Below, piece by piece: positions 15,828-24,111 of a DNA stretch of 35,987 nt; position 1 is the stretch's first letter; each line of letters opens with the position of its first letter. The stretch is from Puniceicoccaceae bacterium (GTDB lineage: Bacteria > Verrucomicrobiota > Verrucomicrobiia > Opitutales > Coraliomargaritaceae). The stretch is taken from NCBI GenBank assembly GCA_003331195.1, contig QOOZ01000022.1, positions 1 to 35,987 of the forward strand, given 5' to 3'. Both the position numbers and the translations under genes were made by a program. The notes beneath the pieces were generated by a model, which saw only the letters and a program-made list of their open reading frames with translations, ran no database searches and was not told the origin of the DNA.

Positions 15828-16811
15828 ATGAGCGAATTCAAGACTGTCCAAGAACTTAAACAACTCGATCCTGCCATCGCGGCGCCCTTCCGCAGTATCT
15901 TCATTCTACGTCGTAAGACAGTTAAAACAGCCAAGAATGGCAATCCCTTCCTCAGTGTCGAACTCGGCGACGCGGGCGGCAGTTTTACCGCCAACGCCTT
16001 TGGCGATTCGGCCGTTTTCACTTCACTCGAAAATGTAGCCGAAGGCTCAATGATACGCCTATCTGGTAAAACTGAGTATTACCAAGACCGCTTCTCTCCA
16101 CGTCTCCAAGCGGCCGAAGAAGTGGCGGCGGACGACGAGGAAGCGCAAAGCATGCTTAGCCAGTTAGTAGAGGTTCCGCCCGAGTCTGAAGACGAACTCT
16201 GGGCGCACATTGAAGAAGCGATCGCCGCAATTGATCACCTGCAGTTGCGCGAAACTGTGCAGCGCGTAATGGACGAAATGGGCGCACATTTTCGTATCAG
16301 CTCGGCAGCGATCAGCATGCACCATGCCTACCGCCACGGTTTACTAGAGCACACCACGCACATGGTGCGTGCAGCTCGCGCCCTGCTACCACTCTATCCG
16401 CAGGTCGATGCCGACCTAGCCATTGCAGGCATCATTTTACACGACATTGGTAAACTGGAAGAATACATCGGTGAATTTGCAGCTAAAGTGAGCCGTATAG
16501 GTACGCTCCAGGGTCACGTCGTACTTGGCTTCCGCACTGCGCGTAAAGCAGCTATCCAGAGCAAGCTCAACGCCGACCTCACAGAGCGCTTAGAGCACGT
16601 CATTCTTAGTCACCAAGGTGAAAAGGAATGGGGCGCCGCCGCTATGGCCGCGACTCCTGAGGCTGTCTTTGTTTCCATGATCGACAACCTCGATGCCAAA
16701 ATGGGCATGGTACAACGCGTCTTGAGAAACTCCCCCGAAGGCGAAGAATTTTCCGAATATCTGATGGGCTTGAAAACCCGCGTCTTACTCACACCGCCAG
16801 ATAAAAGTTAG
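15828..16811 (+). CDS. OB-fold/HD-domain protein, YhaM-type 3'-5' exoribonuclease
   Basis: A 327-residue cytoplasmic protein. Residues about 20-100 look like an OB-type nucleic-acid-binding domain, with NGNPFLSVELGDAGGSFTA followed by GSMIRLSGKTEYYQDRFS. Residues about 160-300 are an HD phosphohydrolase domain: His175 in HGLLEHTTHMV, the HD pair His205-Asp206 in IILHDIGKLEE, a later His at SHQGEKEWG, and Asp286 in SMIDNLDAKMG. This OB-HD order is that of Bacillus YhaM and staphylococcal Cbf1, which trim RNA or DNA from the 3' end. That function is inferred by family; dNTP or cyclic-nucleotide hydrolysis by other HD proteins cannot be fully excluded. The cytidine deaminase gene starts about 14 bases after its stop, so they are probably co-transcribed. 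Confidence 0.87.
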   Translation: MSEFKTVQELKQLDPAIAAPFRSIFILRRKTVKTAKNGNPFLSVELGDAGGSFTANAFGDSAVFTSLENVAEGSMIRLSGKTEYYQDRFSPRLQAAEEVAADDEEAQSMLSQLVEVPPESEDELWAHIEEAIAAIDHLQLRETVQRVMDEMGAHFRISSAAISMHHAYRHGLLEHTTHMVRAARALLPLYPQVDADLAIAGIILHDIGKLEEYIGEFAAKVSRIGTLQGHVVLGFRTARKAAIQSKLNADLTERLEHVILSHQGEKEWGAAAMAATPEAVFVSMIDNLDAKMGMVQRVLRNSPEGEEFSEYLMGLKTRVLLTPPDKS

Positions 16812-16825
16812 GGAGTCCCTGTGTG

Positions 16826-17695
16826 ATGTTGACCAATCAAAAAATCAAAGCAGCACTCGTTGAATTAGAAGAGTCTGAAAAAATACAGCTGATTTCTGAG
16901 GTAAAAGACCCCGACTTTAGCGGACAGATCAATTCGGTTGGCGTGGAGCGGGCAGAAAAATTGTTAAAGCTAGCGACTTGTTTTTCGGTCGCGCCTATCT
17001 CCTGCTTCTATGTTGGAGCCATCGCAGTTGGAAAATCAGGCAAACTCTACCTCGGGGCGAATATGGAGTTTCAGGGTGTGCCACTCAGCGCAAGCCTGCA
17101 CGCCGAGCAGTCGGCCATCCTAAATGCGTGGATGCACGAAGAGCGTGAGGTCGTCGCACTGCACGTCTCGGAGACACCTTGCGGCCACTGTCGCCAGTTT
17201 ATGCGAGAGCTATCAAATCTATCGAATCTTAAGATACATTGCAAGGGTCAGACCTTCCAAATCGAAGATCTGCTACCCGGAGCCTTCGGTGAAAATCGTA
17301 AAAAAGGCCACGGATTGCTCGACAGCACGATCACCAACTTAGAATCCGTTAAAACAAATCCACACACCCGATCGCAAGTTGCGATCAATGCCGCACAGCG
17401 TAGTTATGCACCCTACAGTCAATCGCCAGAAGGCTTCGTCGCTCAGTGCCTAGATGGACATTTCTTCTCTGGTCGAGTAGCCGAGAGTATCGCTTTCAAT
17501 CCAAGCGTTTCTGGGGTCGTTGTCGCGCTCAACCAGCGGAACCTATCGTCCAGTCGAAGTGTCGCCATCACCGCTTGCACACAGGCGAAGCTAGCAACTG
17601 CTCTGAGCAGTCCCCTAGCCCAGGCCAAGGCTATAATAAAGCATATTTCTGAAGCATCGGTCGATGAAGTACAGATGGAAGTGCGTTCGTCTTAG
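16826..17695 (+). CDS. cdd: Cytidine deaminase, two-domain (E. coli-like) form
   Basis: Deaminates (deoxy)cytidine to (deoxy)uridine in pyrimidine salvage. The 289-residue protein is the long, dimeric type with two CDA domains rather than the short tetrameric form. In the N-terminal catalytic domain the zinc-site residues are visible: His92-Ala-Glu94 in SLHAEQSAI and Cys119/Cys122 in ETPCGHC. The C-terminal domain (about 150-285, containing INAAQRSYAPYSQSPEGF) has lost the HAE and PCxxC motifs, as in the E. coli protein. GGGAG at 16811-16815 is a likely ribosome site. It serves either GTG 16823 (7-base spacing) or ATG 16826 (10-base spacing); I list the ATG. It follows the OB-HD gene closely and supplies uridine to the phosphorylase and Upp genes found at 32-35 kb. 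Confidence 0.93.
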   Translation: MLTNQKIKAALVELEESEKIQLISEVKDPDFSGQINSVGVERAEKLLKLATCFSVAPISCFYVGAIAVGKSGKLYLGANMEFQGVPLSASLHAEQSAILNAWMHEEREVVALHVSETPCGHCRQFMRELSNLSNLKIHCKGQTFQIEDLLPGAFGENRKKGHGLLDSTITNLESVKTNPHTRSQVAINAAQRSYAPYSQSPEGFVAQCLDGHFFSGRVAESIAFNPSVSGVVVALNQRNLSSSRSVAITACTQAKLATALSSPLAQAKAIIKHISEASVDEVQMEVRSS

Positions 17696-17820
17696 TCTAA
17701 CTGCGAGACAGCCCAATCAGCCGGCACAAACTCTTCGCCGATCTTCTTTTTGCCATGTGGTTGACCATCGTCCCTTAGACCTACAAAAAATACTACGCAT
17801 GTGGCGGTAAGATTAAGAAA
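17692..17820 (-). pseudogene. Possible remnant of a coding C-terminus, unidentified
   Basis: On the minus strand 42 codons stay open between a TAA at 17821-17823 and a TAA at 17692-17694. The stop overlaps the cdd stop codon. The last 30 residues look protein-like (LRDDGQPHGKKKIGEEF, then VPADWAVSQLD). There is no ATG or TTG start, and the only GTG lies near the end, so this cannot be an intact gene. It may be the tail of a decayed gene or a chance frame. Confidence 0.25.
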
Positions 17821-18023
17821 TTAAAGATGTGCTTGTATAATTTTATTAAAATCTAAGATTTATTAGGCTATTATAAAACCATTGAGATGTTAACCCAAAC
17901 AAGGCTGAAAGCGGTTCCGCTTGCCATTATTTAAATTATTAAAAATACACAAGATGGGCATGATAACTGCGTGTCTCCTAAGACATAATTTCAAAACTGA
18001 ATCTGAAAACAACTACCTACACA
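17696..18023. other. 328-base AT-rich intergenic region
   Basis: The stretch lies between cdd and the PEPCK-like gene, both on the plus strand. The first 125 bases overlap the possible coding remnant on the minus strand. The rest is AT-rich and probably holds the promoter for the downstream gene, though no good -35/-10 pair stands out. An inverted repeat AAGCGGTTCCGCTT lies at 17909-17922. No RNA gene or intact ORF was recognised. Confidence 0.5.
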
Positions 18024-21000
18024 ATGGACTTCACCACACAGCTAGGACTCGATCCAAAAACTGCGGCTTACGCCCACGATGAAGATTCGCTCCTCGAATA
18101 CGTCAATTTGAAGTTAACCTCGATCGGCCAACCTACTTTCGATGGAGTTGGGGACTCCAGTTTCACTAGTTTGAGCAAGACACTACTCGCTAGCTATCAG
18201 GAAAAATCACGCCTCCTCGCAGACTACCTTCCTCCCTGCGATCAGCGAGTGCAAAGCTTCCTCGCGGATTATTTTGGTGATCTCGACTCAAGCGAAATGC
18301 CTTATCTGCCAAATAATACGCTCATTCTCGACCGCCATGGCGTGGCACGCACCCTCTCGCTCCCCGCCAGAGGCGACCACTTCTCTTCCGAGATCATAGA
18401 CTCTTACCGCATCCAACAAGGCGTGCTTCATAACCCAAAGAGCGACCGTCGCACGACCAAGGGCGTCTTTCACGTCACCGAAGGTGGGCTTCCGATCCCC
18501 AATGATAAAAAAGCCGTTCCAAAACTAGCCGCCGCGCGCCTCTTCGCCAAAGCCCTCAAAACAGCGCCCGATTCCCTAACGACACTGCCCTTCCTCGCCA
18601 ACCTAGAAGAAAAAGCCCGCGCTTGGGTCTCGCTTCTTCTACGTCCAGTCGTCGTACCCGAAGTCGATGGATTCACCAAGGAAAAGACCCTCGAAGTCCG
18701 CTTCTTCGCGCCGGGCAACCTAGTTAGCAATCTCGACTTCGTCGAATCCATCTTCGGCAACGGCGGCGACCCTTTCATCGGCGAAAACGACGCCGCCCTC
18801 GATCCCGCTCATTGGACAGGTCACAGCGGTTGCGTCATTCTCGCACCTCACCTTATGGGAACTACCAAGGTCGAGCTCGGCCTGCCCAACATTAAAGATG
18901 CCACCGAACGCCAAAAGCGTGACGGTATGTGTTGGGAAAAGGAAGATGAACTCTACAACGACGGCGGTGCCTTCAAAATCACTTGCCGTGATGCCCGAGG
19001 CGTCGTCGTCACGGCGATCGCGGATAACTACTTCGGCTACTGCAAAAAAGAGGTCAAAACACAAATTGGTTTCTCCGCTAACCTTCACGGCCTCGCCGAA
19101 GAAGAACACGCAGGGGGCACCCTTGCCTTCACTGGATACGATCTGGGGGAAGATTTCCAGCTCAGTCATTACTACCCAGAAGTCGACCAGACATTCGACG
19201 GCGTCGTCGCCCGCTACATCGACCGCATCAATGTGAAGCCTGAAGGCTATGCAGTAGATAAGAACTTCAGTAATATCATCTACCTGCCAGAGGATGCCCG
19301 TATCGACCTCAATTCTCAGCGCATTACTTGGTCGAAGGTAGGGCAGGCACAAGAGATCAAACTTCTGCCTTACAACACCTATGTGCTGCCTTCTGGCTAC
19401 AAAGTTGAGATGATGAAGCCTGCCGAAGGTCGCCGCTGGCGCCTCGTCGGCTACACTGCAGAGAGCCGCGTTTGCCATAAACCTTGCACCGTCTCTGGTG
19501 GCGGTAAATCCGAAATTTCAAAGCCAATCACCGATGCTATTATCTCGGGTCCCGTCTTTGTCAAAGACTTCGAAAAGGACTTCGACCTCGCCGAAGAGAT
19601 CATCAATAAAGAATATGGCCAACGCTTCCTAGATAAGAAAAAGAATACCACTACCGGTCGACAATTACTCAGTAACGACCGCTCTCTCGGCTCTGTAATT
19701 AAACTCCTCACTCCATCCAAGGGTGAATACACGGAGGATTATAATGTTTGGCTTAAATCCATTCCTCAACACGTCAAAGAGCTGGTCCTTATTATTAAGC
19801 GCTACTACAAAAATGATTGGGGTAGTGACTGGCGTAAGCGTTTCAGCGTCGACCTAATCAACGGCATACCAGGGAACTTCCTTCGCTACCGCGAGCAGCA
19901 AATGCTCACCCACTATTTGCGTATCGGCTACACTAGTAAGGGCTCTTGGCGTACTTTCGGACTGCGCAAGGACTTCACCCCCGCCGCCAAGATCTCTCTC
20001 GAAGACGATATCACCGCCTCCACTGTTGCACCCAGTGCGCAGCTCCACAGTCTACCCCCCGCTTGGTCGCTGCCCTCCGCGAAGTTCGTGCACAACTGCG
20101 AGTATCGCTTCTTCCAGCGCCCCGACGACGCTGTCATCCGAGGCTATGACCATGCAGCTGAGGCCGACCTTAGTTCCTTTGGCAGCTTCCTTAGTAACTA
20201 CGAGCCACTCGATCGCGAGTTTGCTAAAAACGAAACCGAAGATGCCATCCGCTTCACCCAATATACCGACCCGATGCGCAAGATGGTAGTGGATTTCGAC
20301 AAAGCCAACTCGCCCGACTACTACTCGACCAGTGCCTACCCTCGCATCGTCGATGGTAAGCCAACCAAGAACCCGCGCTACCTCCAAGTCCGCCCTGACT
20401 TAAAAGACCCTCGCGCCCTTTACCTCGCCGATTTAAGTTCACGCCTCTACCGACGCCAGGATTCCGCCTCGCCACTACTCCGTCCCGTCACTTCGATTCT
20501 TCCTGGCCGTCGTAACAACCCAGCCGAGCCCGAGGCAGGCGTTAAACCGCTCTGCGTGTTCAACCCAATCCACCATATGGAACTCCCTGAGCTCTTTATG
20601 GAGTACACCGCCAGCATCACAGGCAAATCGCCCTCCACCACAGGTGCCGGGTCCGAAGGTGCGCTCACCAAGGCACCCTTCAATGCCCTTCCTCCGATCT
20701 ACGATCTAAATAATGCACTAGTCTCCTACCTTGTCACCGAGCAGCCTGCCTTCATTACAGCCGCAGGCTACGTAGGCCCCAATTATCGCGTCGATCACGA
20801 CATCAGCCTCCTCGTCCCCGAGATCTGGTGTCGTCTCAAGCCTGAGGAGACCGATCCAAAGTGGATGCTAGAGCACGGCTACCTAGAAAAAGTCGAAGAC
20901 TTCGAGCACAAGGGCGAAATAGTGTTAGCTAGCCGAATTGGCTACCGTATCACCGGGAAATTTGCCCGCATCTTCTTCGGCCGCGTATTCAATAATCCGA

Positions 21001-21494
21001 CCTCTGTCCTCGACGAAGCGATGCTCAAACCCGAACTGCAATGCATGGATACTTTCGTCGAAGGTATGAACACCATTGTGGCCGCGCACAAGCAGTCAGC
21101 AGAGCACTATTTCGCCGACGGCTCAATCGAAGACGCCTGCCCTCCGCTCAAAGCCCTGCTCCATATCATGAAAGACGGACACTTCGAGGGCGAAGGTCTC
21201 GACTCACTCAAAGTACGTGACCTCTTCACCCGTGAATCCATGCTAGCCAGCGATTGGTATGCCGAGCGCCTTCAAAGCCAGCAGACCCACGACATTGCTA
21301 TGTGGAAGACCAACGTGCAATACTTGGAAAACTACCTCCAACGCCAGACCCACAGCGGCGTAGCCAAGCGTCTCGACATCGAGTCGCGACTTACTGCGTC
21401 AAAGGAAACCCTGGATACCGTCAGCTCAAAGAAATACCTCAAAGCCCTCGTTGGTACCCTTGGTCGCCAGCCTATCGAGGAATATGTGAAATAG
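18024..21494 (+). CDS. Probable PPi-dependent phosphoenolpyruvate carboxykinase (EC 4.1.1.38)
   Basis: An 1156-residue soluble protein without signal peptide or membrane segments. I assign it to the diphosphate-type PEPCK family (PEP + CO2 + Pi to and from oxaloacetate + PPi), whose members are about 1,100-1,200 residues. A run of PEPCK-like residues is visible. Lys341-Lys342 sit in FGYCKKEVKTQIGF and His362 in AEEEHAGG. The K342-to-H362 spacing of 20 equals that of the metal ligands Lys244 and His264 in GTP-PEPCK. A P-loop SGGGKSE lies at 491-497, and Asp515 in VFVKDFEKDFD is 20 residues after the P-loop Lys495, as is Asp310 after Lys290. The C-terminal 600 residues have no counterpart I recognise. 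The enzyme would link glycolysis and the TCA cycle using PPi instead of GTP or ATP. The assignment is from memory of the family and motif spacing, not a search. The gene stands alone, with small genes downstream. Confidence 0.7.
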   Translation: MDFTTQLGLDPKTAAYAHDEDSLLEYVNLKLTSIGQPTFDGVGDSSFTSLSKTLLASYQEKSRLLADYLPPCDQRVQSFLADYFGDLDSSEMPYLPNNTLILDRHGVARTLSLPARGDHFSSEIIDSYRIQQGVLHNPKSDRRTTKGVFHVTEGGLPIPNDKKAVPKLAAARLFAKALKTAPDSLTTLPFLANLEEKARAWVSLLLRPVVVPEVDGFTKEKTLEVRFFAPGNLVSNLDFVESIFGNGGDPFIGENDAALDPAHWTGHSGCVILAPHLMGTTKVELGLPNIKDATERQKRDGMCWEKEDELYNDGGAFKITCRDARGVVVTAIADNYFGYCKKEVKTQIGFSANLHGLAEEEHAGGTLAFTGYDLGEDFQLSHYYPEVDQTFDGVVARYIDRINVKPEGYAVDKNFSNIIYLPEDARIDLNSQRITWSKVGQAQEIKLLPYNTYVLPSGYKVEMMKPAEGRRWRLVGYTAESRVCHKPCTVSGGGKSEISKPITDAIISGPVFVKDFEKDFDLAEEIINKEYGQRFLDKKKNTTTGRQLLSNDRSLGSVIKLLTPSKGEYTEDYNVWLKSIPQHVKELVLIIKRYYKNDWGSDWRKRFSVDLINGIPGNFLRYREQQMLTHYLRIGYTSKGSWRTFGLRKDFTPAAKISLEDDITASTVAPSAQLHSLPPAWSLPSAKFVHNCEYRFFQRPDDAVIRGYDHAAEADLSSFGSFLSNYEPLDREFAKNETEDAIRFTQYTDPMRKMVVDFDKANSPDYYSTSAYPRIVDGKPTKNPRYLQVRPDLKDPRALYLADLSSRLYRRQDSASPLLRPVTSILPGRRNNPAEPEAGVKPLCVFNPIHHMELPELFMEYTASITGKSPSTTGAGSEGALTKAPFNALPPIYDLNNALVSYLVTEQPAFITAAGYVGPNYRVDHDISLLVPEIWCRLKPEETDPKWMLEHGYLEKVEDFEHKGEIVLASRIGYRITGKFARIFFGRVFNNPTSVLDEAMLKPELQCMDTFVEGMNTIVAAHKQSAEHYFADGSIEDACPPLKALLHIMKDGHFEGEGLDSLKVRDLFTRESMLASDWYAERLQSQQTHDIAMWKTNVQYLENYLQRQTHSGVAKRLDIESRLTASKETLDTVSSKKYLKALVGTLGRQPIEEYVK

Positions 21495-21616
21495 GCAAAA
21501 TTCAAAAAAGTTCTGAATTAACCATTGAGCAACAGCTTTAAACGGTTGCCTCCACTCAACACAATCGTTTATAAAGTGTATCCCAATTTTCACAATAACA
21601 TAAACGATAGATTACC

Positions 21617-21865
21617 ATGGCCTTCACACCTAGCAAAGATCAGAGACGTCGCGATCGCGAACAAAGGAAGAGAGATAAACGTTTAGCTCGCGAAAATGCG
21701 AGGATCGAAAAGCTTGAGGCTGAAAGAGCCGAGACAAAGGCGGCTGAAGAAGCTGCTGCCTTGGAAGCCTTCTATAAAACTCCTGAAGGCATCCTAGCGA
21801 AAGAAGAAGCTGAATTTGAGGCTGAACTAGCCGCAGAGGCCGAAGAAGCCGCAAAAAATAAATAG
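21617..21865 (+). CDS. Small highly charged coiled-coil protein
   Basis: An 82-residue protein composed almost entirely of Lys, Arg, Glu and Ala. The basic half (DQRRRDREQRKRDKRLAREN, about 8-27) passes into an acidic half (EEAEFEAELAAEAEEAAKNK, 63-82). It should form one long helix or coiled coil. No family is recognised. It is accepted as a gene because a hairpin resembling a terminator follows directly after the stop and the codon use is like that of its neighbours. It starts 122 bases after the PEPCK-like gene on the same strand. Function unknown; low-complexity frames of this kind can also be spurious. Confidence 0.6.
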   Translation: MAFTPSKDQRRRDREQRKRDKRLARENARIEKLEAERAETKAAEEAAALEAFYKTPEGILAKEEAEFEAELAAEAEEAAKNK

Positions 21866-21870
21866 AATTC

Positions 21871-21893
21871 AAAGGGTAAGTTATGACCCTTTT
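21871..21893 (+). terminator. Stem-loop terminator after the coiled-coil gene
   Basis: AAAGGGT (21871-21877) pairs perfectly with ACCCTTT (21886-21892) across an eight-base loop, and the 3' arm ends in a run of four T. It begins five bases after the stop of the small charged protein. The short T-run makes it a moderate intrinsic terminator. Confidence 0.5.
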
Positions 21894-21970
21894 ACCGATT
21901 TTAGTGGAGTCTTCGAACACCAACCGTCCTGGTCGCTTAACTACGAGATTGATCGGAGAATTCTAACAAG

Positions 21971-22204
21971 ATGCCTACACCGAATCAGGAGAACTTCAAA
22001 TATTATAAGAAAGCTGAAAGCAAGGCACTCGAAATCCTTGCGGAAATGAAGGCAGCCACGCCTAAGAAAATGGATATTGAACTCGCGCTTCTAGTCGCGA
22101 TTTTTGAATTGCACAAAGACGAGATGCCCGCTGAAGCGATTAGCAAAATCGTGCTTGGCCACCTTGAAACAGTTGAACCTTATTACACCTCACAAGCGCC
22201 GTAG
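21971..22204 (+). CDS. Small helical hypothetical protein
   Basis: A 77-residue protein with three likely helices (YYKKAESKALEILAEMKA, then MDIELALLVAIFELHKDE, then AEAISKIVLGHLETVEPY). The sequence has well-spaced hydrophobic residues typical of a small folded domain rather than a random frame. No family recognised and no metal or nucleotide motif. It lies between the charged coiled-coil gene and the ferredoxin gene, 53 bases before the latter on the same strand, so the two may be transcribed together. Confidence 0.65.
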   Translation: MPTPNQENFKYYKKAESKALEILAEMKAATPKKMDIELALLVAIFELHKDEMPAEAISKIVLGHLETVEPYYTSQAP

Positions 22205-22257
22205 TAAATTATGTCACGATCAAGCGACTCGGGGAAAGCTAAATTAATAAGCCACAC

Positions 22258-22638
22258 ATGCCTGCAAGCGGTGAAGTAAGTTCAGAACTCGAAAAAAGTG
22301 CTGCCGCGCTTGGATTGACGAGCTTTAAACGTCACATCTTTTTGTGCGCTGATCCAGCAAAGCCAAAATGTTGCGCGAAGGAAGATAGCCTCGCGTCGTG
22401 GAACTATTTAAAGCAACGCTTGCAGGAGCTAAACCTCAATGGGCCTGACGCGCTCGTCTATCGCTCCAAGGTGAATTGCCTTCAAGTATGTACGCGAGGA
22501 CCCATCGCAGTGGTGTATCCTGAAGGCGTTTGGTATCACTCCTGCACCCCAGAGGTATTGGAGCAAATTATACAAAAGCACCTCATCGGAGGCCAACCGA
22601 TAGAAAAATACAGCTTCGCTCAGAACACTTTGGATTGA
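22258..22638 (+). CDS. Thioredoxin-like [2Fe-2S] ferredoxin
   Basis: A 126-residue electron-transfer protein of the thioredoxin-fold [2Fe-2S] ferredoxin type (COG3411-like, related to the NuoE C-terminus and clostridial/Aquifex Fd). The family pattern is clear: the first strand ends [14 protein letters not shown] (Cys30, Cys38, Cys39). After about 35 residues comes [19 protein letters not shown] (Cys74, Cys78), then [10 protein letters not shown]. The cluster ligands are expected to be Cys30, one of Cys38/39, Cys74 and Cys78. It is probably a cytosolic stand-alone carrier; its redox partner is not in the window. The ATG at 22258 is the only sensible start. It converges on the MacB-type permease gene. 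Confidence 0.88.
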   Translation: MPASGEVSSELEKSAAALGLTSFKRHIFLCADPAKPKCCAKEDSLASWNYLKQRLQELNLNGPDALVYRSKVNCLQVCTRGPIAVVYPEGVWYHSCTPEVLEQIIQKHLIGGQPIEKYSFAQNTLD

Positions 22639-22641
22639 TCA

Positions 22642-22680
22642 TGAAATAAGAAGCGCAAGCGCCCCACTCATTCTATTTCA
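22642..22680. terminator. Long inverted repeat between convergent genes, possible bidirectional terminator
   Basis: TGAAATA (22642-22648) pairs with TATTTCA (22674-22680). Inside it GAA pairs with TTC, giving about ten pairs with one bulge around a GC-rich loop. It starts four bases after the ferredoxin stop codon and about 50 bases from the end of the opposing permease gene. The T content on both strands is modest. Confidence 0.4.
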
Positions 22681-22730
22681 ACTTTCAGAGAGGTTTGAGC
22701 CTAACAGATCTTCTTTGATTAACTGCGGCT

Positions 22731-23981
22731 CTATTCATAGCGCAGCGCGTCGATGGGATCGAGGCGAGAGGCGCGCATCGCTGGGTAAATACCCGAGGCT
22801 AATCCGATCAGGCTACTAAATAAGAAACCGTAGAACATAGCCGTGACAGGCATGTTGCTAATATTCTCACCTTGCGGGATGAGGTCTTGCGCGAGAGTAA
22901 GTAGGCCAACACTTGCAACTAGTCCAAAGAGACCCCCCAGTACACTGATGACAACCGCTTCAGCGAGGAACTGAATGAAGATATCGTGACCGCGCGCACC
23001 GATGGCTTTTCGCACGCCGATTTCTCGTATGCGCTCGCTAACGGAGGCGAGCATGACATTCATAATACCAATGCCGCCAACGATCAGTGAGATACCGGCG
23101 ATACCGCCAAGCGAATAGATAAAAGAATTTTCTAGTTTTTTGAGTTCTTCCATTTGCTCATCCTGTGTCCGTATTTCAAAATCTTGAATACCACGGTGAG
23201 TCTGTGTAAGCGTATTGTTGATCTGGCTCATGAGATCTGGCATGGCCTCTACGCTACTGGCTAGGATCTCGATGCGATTCACCCCGTCATCTCCTTTATA
23301 ACGTGACATAGCCGTAGTCGCAGGAATGTAGTTCATGCGATCTTCATAGTTCCAACCGCGACGACTACGACCAAAGCCTCTACTGGCTGTGGGCTCAAAT
23401 TGCCCTATGATAGTATAGACCTGGCCACGGACGCGCAACTGCTGGCCGACAACATTTTCTATATTCCTAAATAGATCACCAGCTATATAAGAACCGACGA
23501 CAATCACTGGGGACTTTGCATCAATGTCGGAATCTGCGATGAAGCGACCATAATCAAGCTTACGGTTTTTAATACCTGCTAAGTCTGGAGTCACCCCGTG
23601 AAGCATCGCCCTTTCTCGACGACCGTTAGCAATGAAACTTTCCCAACCCATATCGACGATAGGTGTGACATAATCTGCAAGTGGAATAGCCTTTTCAATG
23701 GCTACGATATCACGCCAAGTCATGCCTGGCGAGATGCCTGCGATGTGTTGCTGGGATTCGGGTGCTTCACGCGGATACACTTCGAGACGAAGGACACCTC
23801 CGCTCCGCTCGAAGGAGGCACGCATGTTACCAAGCATTCCTTGCACTATACCGACCATGGCAACAAGCGCTGCTACGCCGAGGACGATACCACTCATAGA
23901 AAGTAGAGTGCGCACCTTATTCGACCAAACTTCACGCAGTCCGTTAGTTGCACCTGCGAAGATATCAACTATTAGATTCAT
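22731..23981 (-). CDS. MacB/FtsX-type ABC transporter permease
   Basis: A 416-residue inner-membrane permease of the MacB/LolE type. One N-terminal membrane helix (KVRTLLSMSGIVLGVAALVAM) is followed by a large periplasmic MacB_PCD domain (about 45-275). Three C-terminal helices form the FtsX domain (about 290-410), including IAGISLIVGGIGIMNVML, the cytoplasmic RIREIGVRKAIGARG motif, and the ending YPAMRASRLDPIDALRYE, which is very typical. No ATPase domain is fused, unlike E. coli MacB; the ATPase is the separate gene upstream. A purine-rich ribosome site (AAAGGA) lies about eight bases before the ATG. It is the last gene of the tripartite efflux operon, 130 bases after the ATPase gene. Likely substrates are macrolides, peptides, siderophores or lipoprotein-like molecules, but this cannot be fixed here. 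Confidence 0.93.
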   Translation of the reverse strand: MNLIVDIFAGATNGLREVWSNKVRTLLSMSGIVLGVAALVAMVGIVQGMLGNMRASFERSGGVLRLEVYPREAPESQQHIAGISPGMTWRDIVAIEKAIPLADYVTPIVDMGWESFIANGRRERAMLHGVTPDLAGIKNRKLDYGRFIADSDIDAKSPVIVVGSYIAGDLFRNIENVVGQQLRVRGQVYTIIGQFEPTASRGFGRSRRGWNYEDRMNYIPATTAMSRYKGDDGVNRIEILASSVEAMPDLMSQINNTLTQTHRGIQDFEIRTQDEQMEELKKLENSFIYSLGGIAGISLIVGGIGIMNVMLASVSERIREIGVRKAIGARGHDIFIQFLAEAVVISVLGGLFGLVASVGLLTLAQDLIPQGENISNMPVTAMFYGFLFSSLIGLASGIYPAMRASRLDPIDALRYE

Positions 23982-24111
23982 TTAAAGCATCCTTTCTCTA
24001 CAAGAATTTCGCGGAAAGAGGAGCTACTAGAGCGCTCTTCTCTTACGAGACTGTGCGATCGAAAGGAGTGACTTATTTCGCTACACGATAAAGTAGTCAA
24101 TTCCATCTCCA

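Noticed and set aside
17909-17922. Inverted repeat AAGCGGTTCCGCTT read as a terminator
   Set aside because: It lies more than 200 bases after cdd, has almost no loop, and no T-run follows; kept only as a note in the intergenic description.
18720-19478. 252-codon open frame on the minus strand
   Set aside because: It lies entirely antisense within the PEPCK-like gene, mirrors its codon pattern, and has no recognisable domain or ribosome site.
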